From contig QNGE01001313.1 in assembly GCA_008508345.1 (NCBI GenBank), forward strand, positions 98,545-162,544: a stretch of 64,000 bases of DNA. Reading direction: 5' to 3'. Made by a program: the position numbers and the translations under genes. Origin of the DNA: Paragonimus westermani. Its lineage: Eukaryota > Platyhelminthes > Trematoda > Plagiorchiida > Troglotrematidae. Below the pieces are notes generated by a model, which saw only the letters and a list, made by a program, of their open reading frames with translations, searched no databases and was not told where the DNA came from. Below, one piece after another: positions 49,701 through 62,400 of the stretch (within the stretch, counting starts at the first letter, position 1; every line of letters begins with the position of its first letter).

Positions 49701-52700
49701 TGATTAGGTTACTCCGTTTTTCCTTCAAGTGCAAGAGAGTGGGGCTGCCAGGAAATCGTTGTGTGCAATTAAAGCTGATTTAAAAGTGTTGGAAAAAAGA
49801 CATTAGTCAGTAGCTGTTTCTCAATTTGAAGGGTTAATACTACTATTGCTTGGAAGGGACAGAGTTTTAGGAGAATAAAGCGAGAATTCTAAGCATTGCC
49901 TATCAAACCCATTGCAGGTTTACTTGATAGACAACAAATAAGAACGTGCTAAATACAAGCAACGAGGCATCGATAGCCAAGCTGTCAAAAGACTCGGCAT
50001 GATATCTTGAAGTCATGTGTCAATTATGCTCTCGAAATTATAAACTGGTTAAGCTGTTACGAAAACTTCGGTGAGCTGCCCATGATCAAATATACAATGA
50101 TGCCAAAATGGCTTTCATTGCAAGTAAAACTGTACGCTTGATGCAGTAGGTTTTGCGGGGTATTTCTTTAATGGGGTACGTAGGTGCACGTTTCGTGATG
50201 GATGATGAAGTCCCCTCTGGCAACTTAATAGTGCACCGTTAGTTTACAGAGGCCACGTGGGCAAAACAATGATCCAGAAGCTGTCAGTTGCTTTCTGGCT
50301 CTTCAGTTTACCTTTCCAATGAGAGTAACCACTATCAGGAGGTGATGACTTCAAAATTTCTCAGTTGTTTGAAGATGAGACCGTACCAGCAAGTTTAAAA
50401 GAATTGAAAAACAGTCTGAGAGAAGCGATTCTAACGACCTGATTAGGGACTCAATCACCAAATCAGCTACCCCTCTACTGACGAACAGTTTGAAAGCATT
50501 TTAAAGAAATTTGAAACAGCTGTTCTTAAGTCTCATATCCATGTGATGTTATACAGCCTTGTCCATTTCCACAGAATTTATGTAGATCTAATGAGAGGAA
50601 TGTATAAATTCATTTAGTTTTATTTTCAAAGGCATCGGGTTTTCCACATTCCAGAAGTATACGAAGCCTACGTTGTTCTTTTCAGTTCCTCGTCTTTTGT
50701 CTAGTCTTTGTCGGTTGGCGTATAGTAGTAACGAAAACTTGAAGTGCTACGTGATTGTGAACAGCTTTACCATAAGGCGCAGAGATCCTAGTACTGGAGT
50801 CTGTGCACACTGCAAGATGTACAGTATCATGCGGAAAATACAAAATTGATTTTTACCTTGGTATTATGGCACAGCTACCCGTGGAACTTAATGCACTTGA
50901 TCTGTTGGGTCGGAGAATGTGTGAATCCTAGACGGTCGGTATAAACCGACTTGCCTACCTCATCCTCATTTGCGCATTCCTCCAAAGTATTACGTAGTTT
51001 CATTCCATATAAACATTACTACTGAGGTCTATCTCGAATGCCCGACAGCACAACACGCTCAGTATGATGGTTTCTGGTGTTTTGAGCTATAGTGATGCAG
51101 AATGGATTCAGATTGACCAGTGTCTAAAGTTTCGCAAGTTGGTTTACCCGACTTCCAACTAAGCAGTATTCAGTGCATGATACCTTAAGTATGCGTGCTG
51201 CAAAAGTACCAGACTGCTTACACTGCCGACATGAGATATTGCGTCCGAGTTGTCTAGATTGTTTAGTTGCAGTACAACTATAGATATGTTTAATGATCAA
51301 GTCCACTGTGAATGACTTATGCGCTGTGACATCGGGTTGCTAGTTAGAATCGGGCTGTTGCAACAATGATATGCAGTCCGATTTGTAGAGGCTGGCTACA
51401 TAGGTTACCGACGGGAGAAAATCTCTGAGTCTTTTCACCTCATTAAAACGTGAATAGTCTTTGTTCTCTATGAACAAGGGATCTGTTAGTTCGTAAGCCG
51501 TTAATCCAGTTTGTATTCATGTCACACGAGATTACTCATTACCTCTTGCTCTGCTTTATATGGTGGTTATTGAGCATTCAGCTATTTCTACTTCGAACCA
51601 ATGACTACACCTAAATTCTATTGTGAATTCAGGGATCAACAAAGCATATGATCCGACAACAAGGTGTGAACTGAAGAACCATCGAGGGAGATGCTGGTAA
51701 AAATACTGATGATGGGATTATACTTATTAAACTGTATAAAATTAGAGAAGCGAGGATAGTCGTGCTTTACCTAATTTATTGACAACCACTTCGGAAGGAT
51801 GTGAGCAGAGGACGTTTCCGGAGATATGCAGTCGTTTGCTAAACCTTTACAAATGAACCCCAAGAATTGCAGGAAACGATTGTACTCAACAGGCTGCACG
51901 CAAGCCTGAAATAATGGCATCTTCTCTCGGGTGATTTGGAAGAGCGCATTAGGTTAGATGTGAGCCGACAACCTTCTGATGACACGGAGTCTTTCACACA
52001 ATTAATGCGTGTGTTTAAAAAGAAACATGCACGGATTCAATCTAACCACGTCAGTTTCTCTCTTTGCCGGTTTTCGGAATATTGCTTTATTAAGTTAATT
52101 ATTATTGCACAACACTCGTTCTGCCTCACTTGGTTGTTGTTGCCAGAAACATATTCACTGATAGCTAACAGTGTGATCAGTATTGGGAATGGTGATGATG
52201 ATGATGCTGAATCGTCAGTTGTGATAAAATTTGTCACTGGGATAAATAACGAAGCAATGGACGTTTTTCCTGTGTCACACACTGAACGCACTCACAAGTG
52301 CCCACAACATTTGTATTCAGATAAGCAGTTCAGCTGGCTCACTTCATCAGGAAACAATAGATTTAAGTTTTGCTCTTACTGAAGCACATCTGTGATACAT
52401 ATGTACTTCAGGACTGTAATTGATATTCATGGCCTCATAACTGTGCAGTGACCGTTGCAACCAAAAATTCTTCAACCTCTTAACATATGTGACCAAAGCA
52501 TCAAATTCAATCGCTCAATGAGAAAGTCGTGCGAATAGATCTTCCCACTGAACTGCACAATTCACTACTGTCATGGTGTCCGCCCTCAGAACAACATTTG
52601 TCAACTGGTTTAATCTAGTATAGCCCAAGTAAGATCTTGGACTCTCTAACTGTTATTGAGTAACATACGGCACAAAACATATTTCAGTTTCAGTCGATCG

Positions 52701-55138
52701 TGGCCACTTTTACTGGACGTTGGTTATGTGGCTCTCTTGATAATGGGGCAGCGAGTCTACACACGGGCGAATGAGTACTAAACGTCCCCCGGCTGAACTA
52801 GGTTTATTCGGAACTCGATTCTCCGCGTCTATCACACTGATTTCATTATCTGCTGTAAGATATTTCACAGTTTTGTTTGCACACGTGCAAATCCATTTCA
52901 GGCGGCAATTCGCAATGAGTTTGTTTCAAACAGTTCAAACGGGATTGTGCAACATTGAGTTAGACTGGGGTTACAAGTGAATTCAATCAAGTATTTTCAA
53001 TTCTATTGGTTATCGACTTCACATCTGTTCCCCCGTTTCTGATTGCGAGTTTACAGTGGCAATTACCACAGAAGACTATCATAACTAATGAAAAGTTGCA
53101 GTAAATCAAAATCGACGCAGTAATTGGCACTCTACTGGTCTGTTGCGACCAGTGTTTGAATACAAAACACGTCTTTCTAGTAGCACATAAGTGACCGGTG
53201 GGCGATGAGAATGCATTCGCTGGACTATGCGTCCTTGTCAGCTGGTTTTCCAAACACATGCGTGAGAATACACGCGTTCATACCGGATTTGGTAAACACT
53301 AGAAGGAATACTGCGTTGCTATTTTTGACGATAACAATAATATTGTTAAATGCGCAGAAACTCACAAACAACATAACCGGAAACAACTTTTGTGGCCTTA
53401 CAGAAGGTTGGATTTCCTGTTATCAGATTGGGGAAATCAAATGTCGAAGATGAGCGCGATTTAAAAACATCATCCACATTAAGCACATTTGCGCGTTACG
53501 TTGTCACGCAAGATGTGAGAAAACAGTCGAGCGACTGGTACATCTTCACTGTTTCAAATTAAACCCGCCTAGGTAGCAATAGAGAATAAACTGGGAGCGT
53601 GTAACGATCTAGAAGATTTACCAGTTCATAACTCAGAATGATGGAAATGAAAATTCAAAGTGCAACTTGAGCACCTGTCCGTTTTCCGTCCGACTCTTAC
53701 TGTCTCTGAATGACATCATGTCTGTCTGCTCTTTTGAATCAGTTCAATTGACTTCAGTGACATTGTGTTTTGGGACCTTTTGAAATTCCATCCACCCAGC
53801 CGGCGGAAATGCTTAGCTGTAATTAAAGGGATAGCAACGTAAATCACTGTATTTTTCTTTCGATATGTAGCACAAATTCTGATGTGTATTAACAAGCGCT
53901 AGTGAAGGCAATAGCAGAACGTCTAAGCATGTAATCACTGTACACACAGAATATCCTGAAAAGTGTCTGTGTTTTATCTGCGGTGCAAGATGCTCCTACC
54001 ATTTTGTTTCACAGGTGAAGGAAGCTGTCATGTTTCTCGGTTGCATCATCAACACCAGTGGCTAACTCAATACTGACGTAGATAACAGAATGACTTAGAA
54101 ACACGTGAGATATTCACACCATTGATCAAGCAAACGGAAAACTTACATAAGAAAGTGTCAAAAAAGCAGCATTTTCTTGAAATGAGAACATGTTGGAATG
54201 CTTCGTAGGAAATTCACAGAGCAATCGGCTTTACAGATGTGAAATTTCTCATACTCGACAGACAGTCTTCTCTAGCTAAAATGTATACTCTGATAAGTTC
54301 AAAGCGTGCGAAGAGACCGCTGGTGGTCATCGAGTTAAATCAAATTGTAAAGAATGGGCTAGAAATTCGGGTACCTGTAGTCACTATAAGGAACCACACA
54401 TATGACATTATCAAGTGTTTGTCTTCATCAGTCCGGCATCCCGATTATATTCCCATTCTCAGCTGTCAATTCAGTCCATCTTGATGATCCTGAAAAACAA
54501 GCTGTGTATCACCTACACCCATATAACTGAATGAAAAGTAGTCACATAATGCACTAGGTTGATACACACTTACGTGTTGACCACTGACGCGACCATAGGA
54601 CAGTGACTTACTTTAATGATATAAAATAACCGACCTGGAAAGCAAGAAATGTCGCAGCCCAAGAACACAGAAACTTTTCGAAATGCAGTAAGTTATGGCC
54701 ACATGCAATTAACAAATATAAAGAAGTATAACGGTTCACATGTTTCTCTTACTGGTAGGTGAAGTCTTGGCAGGACACATCGTGCGTCAACTTCCTATGC
54801 ACGACCGGATTGACATCAACTCAGGCAACAATATCGTTCGACTTGATGAGGTCCTAGGTTAATTGTAACCTGGTTAATAGTAACCTCGATCGTTTCGTAT
54901 CCGACTAGTGCACGACCGAATGATCAAACCTGAATGCACAACCGCTTTCGCTCGTGAACAATGATCAGGTGGCCCGATCGTCTCGAGAGAAGACACAGTA
55001 ACTGTCCTGTTAACTCCAATGGATAACCCCACGATTAGGACTTCCAGGACAGGTCGAAGTCACTAACCTCATTAACCCTGCGAGGCGACAGTTTAGATTA
55101 CTGATGGGAAGACGGGGATATGGTTTATTTTCAAATTC
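46718..55138. other. Non-coding stretch, no supported gene
   Basis: The longest frames are 148 codons (51936-52382, plus) and 132 codons (48282-48680, minus). Neither has a recognisable motif and both are within chance length. No repeats with a second copy in the window were noticed here. Confidence 0.45.
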
Positions 55139-55448
55139 GGACAGTTACTGGGTCTCCTATCGAGATGATCGGGCAAGCTCATCATTGCTCACAGGCGAAA
55201 GTGGTTAAGCGTTCAGATTTGACAAATCGGTCGTGCCTAGTGTGAGATCAATGGCACAGTGGTTAGCACGGTCGCCTCAAGAACGGGCAGCCGGAGTTCA
55301 CATCCAGGCCATAGTAAGGATATGCACTACTGATGAGCTCTAACGAGAGCAAAACTCGAGTCTAGTGCTAGTTTTCGAAAGAGGCTGGCTGGAAAATCTA
55401 TCTGAATGCGAAGGCTACGATCATGTGTGATTGATGTTCAACTTGAAA
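55139..55448 (+). mobile_element. Hammerhead SINE-like element, family 2, better preserved copy
   Basis: Internal pol III promoter: box A TGGCACAGTGG (55252-55262) exactly fits the TRGCnnAGTGG consensus. A box B-like AGTTCACATCC lies at 55295-55305, 43 nt downstream, normal tRNA spacing. A hammerhead fold follows at 55324-55368, then a tail with AAAGAGG and TGTTCAACTT shared with the copy at 32765-33062. About 110 bp upstream of box A align too (GGACAGT, GTCTCC, GGTTAAGCG-TCA). Such elements would be transcribed by pol III and amplified by a LINE's machinery. No target-site duplication was recognised. Confidence 0.8.
55324..55368 (+). ncRNA. Type I hammerhead ribozyme, nearly intact
   Basis: Stem I GCACTA (55324-55329) pairs perfectly with TAGTGC (55363-55368). 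The core CTGATGA occupies 55330-55336. Stem II GCTCT (55337-55341) pairs perfectly with AGAGC (55346-55350) around loop AACG. Next comes AAAA (55351-55354) where GAAA is expected. A tiny stem III follows (A54-T61, C55-G60, T56-A59 with loop CG), then C17 at 55362 as the GUC cleavage site. Every core position fits the hammerhead consensus except position 12, where A replaces the catalytic G. This copy should therefore be folded but inactive or very slow. The short stem III is typical of retroelement-borne hammerheads. Confidence 0.82.
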
Positions 55449-58400
55449 ATAAACCAAATCTCCCATTACTCATCAGTAATATGGAAGTTGTCAGCCTACT
55501 CTTACCATCGCAGAAGTTCTAGCCAGCTAGGCACATCGAAAAAGTTCAGCAGTAGCTAGTTTCAACAAACCTTTCATGAGAGCTCGATCCAAGATAAAGG
55601 CGTATTTGAATACAGTATGTGAAGGTGACATCACATGTGTAATATCATGCAAGTAATTTTGAACTTCGTCATATGAACAGTCGTCAAGACAGAGTCTCGT
55701 ATTCCGTCCAACGTGTCCACAAACAAACACACATCGACCGATCATGCAGCTAGCGGGCAGAATCATACGTTTGGTTACCTTTGGGTAGGTGAATTGTGAC
55801 GAGGTTAACTATGCAGATCTGCAGTTTGTTTCAAAAGCTCATTGGTCACCCTTTCTCTGTTGGTGAACGGAAAAAAGCAACTTACTTGCATAGCTATGAC
55901 GTGTTTGTGATTCGGTCGAATTAATGGCGTCCTCACAGAAGAATACACACCTGGTTAAATACTCCTCACGTTGGCAGTTCACAAATCGCATGGTCTACAA
56001 CCATTCCATTTTAAGCCTCCAAAATATTGTGGTAACGTCCAGTAACTGAGTTACTTTCAACAGCTGCATCCAGTTAGCAAAATAACAGATTTACGAACAA
56101 ACCGCGTGCTATCGCCAGCCTAACACAAGAAATGTTGGTAACATATCGTTCATGGGAAGAAATAACGCATTCACTTTCATCATAAAACAAAAGCGTGTTA
56201 CTGGCTCCCTTCATTCTGACATTGTTTGATAGCCCAACATGGTAAACAATGAAGGCAGAAGTATGTAGGACGTGTTTAAGCAGTTTGATTAGCTATCGGG
56301 TAAAATTTCTTGTTAGTTTAGAATGAGCGACTCGCATAGGATTGTGAAGATAAGCGAATCGTATGCGTTTATTCTACATAGATTAATTGAGTGAGGTCAA
56401 CTGCTTCTGTGTGTGTATGTCATTTATTTCACTCAGTGTCATGAACATAACGCAACGTGGAAGAAACCTATCTGAAATCTGTCAGTTATTGTTCGAAGTC
56501 TTCCGGATACTCTCAGTAGACCAATACGAATAAAAGATAATTCTGTCACTACTTTGCAGTGACTTTCGCTAGCAGTTTTTTTTATCACAGATCGCCCAAG
56601 TAGACTATAACTGACAGTGCACATTGTTGAACGAAACAATTGTTTGCAAGAACAAGCAGAATGGAGCGATCGTTCACGGAGCACAGTGAGGCTCTATTAT
56701 TGAAAACTAATGCGTAACCGAAAATTTGACGCACATTTCCTTACGGTCGTTGTCAATTTTTAGTTTTCCAAAATTGATTCTATGTGCACGAAAGTTCCGT
56801 ACGAGCTTCAGCAGTGCTCAAATTAATTACGCATTGAGACAAGTATTTGATGTCGTTACAGGCGTGTAACATCCCTACATTGCGTTATGGAATGCCACAA
56901 GTGGTATCAAATCGTGCATTGGTATCAGCAAAGACCAGCACAGGTGAATTGTATCTAATAAAACCGGAAACGAAGGTACAGATCATCGTAGACCGTAAGC
57001 GTCAGTTAAAGAACACAGTAGTACCTTCTGCCACCGCAGTGTCTAATTAGAGACCAGTGCCTGTAGAGAAGCTTGTGAACGTCATATAAACGACGTTTGT
57101 CCAGCGGTCGACTTTCAAAACCCGAACATATGTGGTCGATCACAAACCCAAAGTCCCAAATTTTACCAACCGGCCGTTCAAAAATTCACTATCCCATGAA
57201 ATCAAAACCAAAGAAGCCTGTTAAGGTTACTTACAACGCGTTGAAAAGCATATATCTGGCTCGCCTCATTTGGCATTTCTATTGGTGGTCACATAACAGC
57301 ACATATTGCCACTAAAGATCTTCCTCTACCCGATTAAACAGTCGCATTTTTATGTGCGTAAAACTTCAAATCATCCTCCCAAGCTGAGGATTCTGAAGGG
57401 GACACCGAAGCCATAATTCGTGACGTGAAAAACACCAGTAAAGTGTCAAGTTGAATTGTTGAAGTATGCTCAGACAACAATGTCGCGTTCGCAGCCACAT
57501 AATAACAACTCGGCACAATTTCCTCCTCGGCGGTAGGTTTTAATCCAAAGTCCTCCCTCGCAAACTTCTTTCCCTCTACTTACAGCAACAACCGAATAAC
57601 AACTTCTACATGCGTGTAAATGACCCGCCTTTGTCAACTCGATACAGTACCGGAACTCGGAAAACTGGTTCACGATACTCAGCCCCAGATCTTCGCTTTG
57701 TTGGAAACCTGGCTCACTGTTACCATCAGTCATAGCTTACCGAAGTGTCCCTGTTGCAAGGAGAATGGGAGTCTCTGTGATCATCTTTAAGCATTCTTTG
57801 GCAATTTCACTATCTTGATAAATCTGACGTTCTGTGGCTTCGATTAGCATTGCGCAACCAAGAAACACTTAGTGGGATTTACTTATCGGTTGAAAGCTTC
57901 CCTGGGATTACAGTTACTCTCGTCTTACCATAGGTGACTTAAGTGCACCGAAGATAGGATAATCGTCACTGTTCTACTCCGAATATTAAGATACCCTCGA
58001 CCACCCTATCAACACTGATATGACGGAAAGTGTCATGTCAGCTTCCCGACGCTGCATCGTCTTGATCAGGTTTCACCGTGTCTGGTCAGCCTACCACAAA
58101 TGAGTGTCACCTGGTGCAGACAGTGATCACCACTCGGACTCCGTAACGATTCTGGGTGGTCTTTGACCTTACATGTTGCATGTTAAATCAAACAGCATGA
58201 GAACTACAGTCTAACACTTCGATCGGGCTTATCTTAACAGCCCTAGAAACCATTTTGGTACACTCCATTTTGACTATGGTTCTGGTGAACAGACTTACCA
58301 TGTGTTTCTAATGATAGCTCGAAATACGTGAGACTTATTCTTATCGCACAAACTGTGTTACTTCACTTCTGTCACACACAAACCTTTGCGTGTCCCCTTA

Positions 58401-58529
58401 ACACCTCAGTAGAAATAAGAGCTTGCACATGACCGGGAATAAGCACGAGCAGGATATCAAAAAAAGATTCTACTAAGAGATTGCGTGAACGACAGCTTTT
58501 ATTTAAACAGAGGCTTTGATCGACAAAAA
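55449..58529. other. Non-coding stretch, no supported gene
   Basis: Several short frames are seen, such as 56847-57050 and 57097-57315 on the plus strand and 57470-57733 on the minus strand (87 codons, six Cys). None carries an identifiable domain or convincing pair of splice sites. Confidence 0.4.
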
Positions 58530-59420
58530 TAAGCCCTTATTTTTTAATGCTACCGTCGGATGGAGAGACTTCATCTGACTCCGGTTGTTGTCGAGTCATT
58601 TTTGGAGCACTATTCCGTGGTTTTAAACGTAGCACCGACAGACTGGGACACTAGTGTATGTGGGGCGAGCGTTCAGCAAACACTCTTCACAACTATCCTT
58701 TCTGCAGAAGACGCCGGAAACGTCTTTTTCGGGGTCAATTCATATAATGCGGAAGGTCCCAAATAAATTATTCCCAAGATTTTCAAGGAAGTCGTTTGCC
58801 AGTCTGGCGGAGTGGCGTTCATCCTAGTGTGCAGGAAGAAGCCAAGGTCAAGCCGATGTTCACGGCTAACAATCGGCACTCTTTCGCCAACTTTGGGCAA
58901 ACCGGCCGTACAAGCACCCCATGCAAGACGACGGAACGCTTTTGCTGAAGCACACAATCACAAGATTTATTAAGGAATGGCCTTTGTCCTCCGCCCCACA
59001 TGACTTGTTTCTAGGTAGTCACGTGTCACAAGCATGCTTATCTTCATGGATAACTTAACGGGCGCCGCTTATTTTACTTCCACTAGGGCTTTCGATCATA
59101 TACCATATGACTCACTTATACACAAACTGAAGGCATACAGAAATCAAGTATGTTCTTCTCTGGACTACCTTCATTTTTGGCAATGAAATATTTGGAGCCA
59201 AAAGTCTGTGAGACCTTTCATCTGTCTCTAATTTTTGGGAGATTTCTCCAATGGTCAGTGATTGCTACTCAATTACTTCCAATTTATCTCAACGACTCTT
59301 CGGATAATAATTTCTACATCGCTTTTCTGTAGGCTGACCATTTGAAAATTCTGAACAGTTGTGATTCTAGTATACTACAGACTGAGGTTGACACAATCAA
59401 ACGGTTGGAATCTCCAAACA
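58530..59420 (+). mobile_element. CR1/Jockey-like LINE, decayed reverse transcriptase fragment
   Basis: Plus-strand frames with several stops and shifts carry, in the order expected of a non-LTR reverse transcriptase: FFGVNSYNAEGPK (58727-58765), in place of 'L...K..GPDG'; then IIPKIFKEVV; then a 'HGF..G.S...L' region near 58,995-59,050; then palm motif A as YFTSTRAFDHIPYDSLIHKL (59069-59128); and LLPIYLNDSSDNNFYIAF leading to a motif C remnant ADHLKIL (from 59333). In motif A the usual Asp is Thr, and the AD-D of motif C reads A-D-H after an in-frame stop, so the catalytic aspartates are lost. No endonuclease lies upstream. It is a truncated dead copy. Confidence 0.75.
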
Positions 59421-62400
59421 AACGCAAATAACTATGCATGCATGTCATTCAGGAAGGGCTCTGGTAGTACCTTCGGAAGTCACAGTGCACATAACGCAGG
59501 ATAAAACAGTAGATTTGGGCTGAAAAAGAATTCCCATAACTGAATGCCAACTAACTTAGCTTTCACCAGTTATCATGAGATGACTGGAAGAAAGGGACTT
59601 GCTATTCATAGGATGAGAAATCGCCCTTTTGCTCCACGCGGTTCACATACGGCTGTTACTTGAATATGAAAATCAAGTCACGTACAGCGACCAGATGAAA
59701 GACTTATTCACCGTTAGGTGAATTCAGCGTTCAGCTAGCAAACTTGTTCTGGTCTTAAGAAATACCGCTTACGAACCTCAACCAGTGTCCACTTGAATTG
59801 TGACAAGGTTGCTTGAATTCAGTTTTCCAAAACTTCTACAGTGGGTCTTGTCAGGCAGTTCGCCACTGCGATGGCTGACCACGGTTGACGAGAACATGAT
59901 GGGAAACTTTTCAGGCCTTATCCTACGACCAACTGTAGATAGCAGTTCCTTCCTCATAGAATTATCAACTACTGTAGCAGCCTTCCCTCTGAATCGGTTG
60001 ACTGAGTTTATAGAAATCGTCCTCAAGCACGGATAGATCCTCATTTAATTAATACATAGTTGAGCTGGTAACTTTATCAGGGTTTTCTTACCTGTCATAT
60101 ACTCCAAGAGCGGTGCATTAACTTGTTTCCAGTGACTGCTTTTTGAATAAAGTAAAATCAACTGTGTCTGTGCAACTTCGGCTTCTGGATTTAATCGCTG
60201 AAATCGCTTAATTTGTTCCAGCGTAATAAACGACTGGAATAGTCAGTGAGGGAAGGAAACAACGTCTACACGCCACTACATGACGAGGCCTTGGGAATCT
60301 AGGATTCAAAGAGCCAGTTCGTTTCAACCAACTGTAATCCGTTGCTTGCACATTTATGGTGGACGCAAGCAAGCCGAACAGTAAAATTTGTCGCCCACAG
60401 TTCATTTCATACTGTTGAACAGATTGTTATGTGGATCAGAGGATGGCTAGTGGTAACAAATGAGATTGAGTGTAACGCTAAGAAATTCGTACAATTCAGT
60501 TATTAGAGAGCGGATAAGTATTAGGCACGAAGTAAGATTGTTATTTCAACAAATTCGACGTTTGTTACCTAGCGATATACTGATATATGTGTAGAACTAA
60601 GCTTCGTCGGAAACGAATTCGTATCAGGGAACCTCGGTTTAACTCTGCCCGTCCTTTATTGTTAAACGTCTCAGCAATGAACACAGATGACCTTCAGTCC
60701 ATAAAAATGCATCGTTTTGGGTTTAACCAAACACATGAAGTGTTCGGCAAATTCTACTTGGGGAACTGTCAGTAGCTTCCTGATTCGAAAACACATTTTT
60801 GTTCTGTTCGTTGTTGCGCGGTGTAGCTTGTCACAGGACGCCGAAGTCTGCCGTCTTGATTTTGTCATTACTACAAATTCGAACAGATCCATTTAGTCAG
60901 TCAGAAAAATGACTGTAAACAGCCGGTTCCCCTCAGAACTTCTCTCCTCACATACCCATGATAAACTCTTAGGAAAGAAAGTGGTGCGCACACAGGCGGT
61001 TCTCGGCAGTTACGTTGATATTAATGCCAATTCAATCACAGTACGGTGATTATCCCGAAAAACGAGTGCAGTGTTACAAAATGTGATTCTTCATCGCCAG
61101 AATCATACTTGTCAAGCAAGATAACACTAGAAGAATCAATTCAATCCACGACATTTAGTCATCAGGAATGGCCTTATCCTCCAGTGGGCGTTGATGATCA
61201 AGGTTTGAGGCACCGACTGTAAAAGTCAGTGTTACGGTTGCAAGAGATCATCAGGTACTTCGAGAACGTGAATTATCTTGACATCAATTCATTAGTGTCC
61301 AGAGGGTGTTATCATCTTGGACAGCAATATCACAATATCACGACTAGACTGGTCCGATAAGTCATACGGCGATCGTTCAGGTGCCACCATCTCAGACTCC
61401 TAAAGGGTTTAAACATACATTTCTCGTAATGCCGAAGTGGTTTTCTATGGTAACGTCACCCTCGGCTATTGAAAAACCTTTTGATACATGATGCCACATT
61501 TGTTAACGTCTCACGAGCTGATTTGTGTTTTCAATCACAAAAGAAAAATACTCCATACCCGATTCTAATCGATGAAATTTCTACCAACCAGATGGCAGAA
61601 GCACCATACGGACGTGTACTATTGTTGGCGTGGCAAACACCGGAATCTCAGGTTACATAAGGAACGGAAGGCCAGTTTTGTTATTGCCTGGCAAGTACAT
61701 GGTCTCCTGATGATGACAATGCTCGAACCATGCTTTCAGCTAAACCTGCTACTGTTCTTGTTTAAGCGAACCTGATTACGGCTTAAATGCAAGAACCCGT
61801 GTGGTATAAGAAGTGCACCAAATGTGGATACAATCCAAACAACCCATCTGTTTTTGGCACTGTGTTCTCTTTCTCTGTCCCGTGTCCATGTACTCAAAGA
61901 CTCCCGTTAAGAGAAGTACGAGAAAAAAACACCGCATTCCACGTCAGGCATACAGATAACTCAACAGCCAAAAGTGCTCAAAGGCATGTGCTTATTAAAA
62001 GTAAGCTCAGTCATCTAGACGAGCTCGTACTCTGAGGTTTTAAAAGTTTCAGGTACAAAAGCAGCTCAGCGCTAGAAGAAAGAAATATTAGGCTTCCACT
62101 ATTTTGTGCTATTATAGGGGCGCACAGCTTGGTGCAGTGTGAACACACCGTTTCGACGTTACAAAAAGGGGAAATCTTTACTGCTTAACTGAAGAATGCA
62201 GTCAGGTGTTATTTTATCGGTGCATTTTGCAGGAATCAAAAAGATTAGTATAACCAACAGATGGACTGGATTTTCCACCGTTCAGATAATGGTTTGCAGT
62301 GAGGAGGTGTGTCTTTAAGGAGAATGGTGGTTACGATCTACCAATATCCCTCCGGTGAAATGTTCAAAAAACTGAGTGTCCAACGGAATGGTTTCAAATG

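Noticed and set aside
51936..52382. 148-codon plus-strand open frame as a gene
   Set aside because: No recognisable domain and length within chance.
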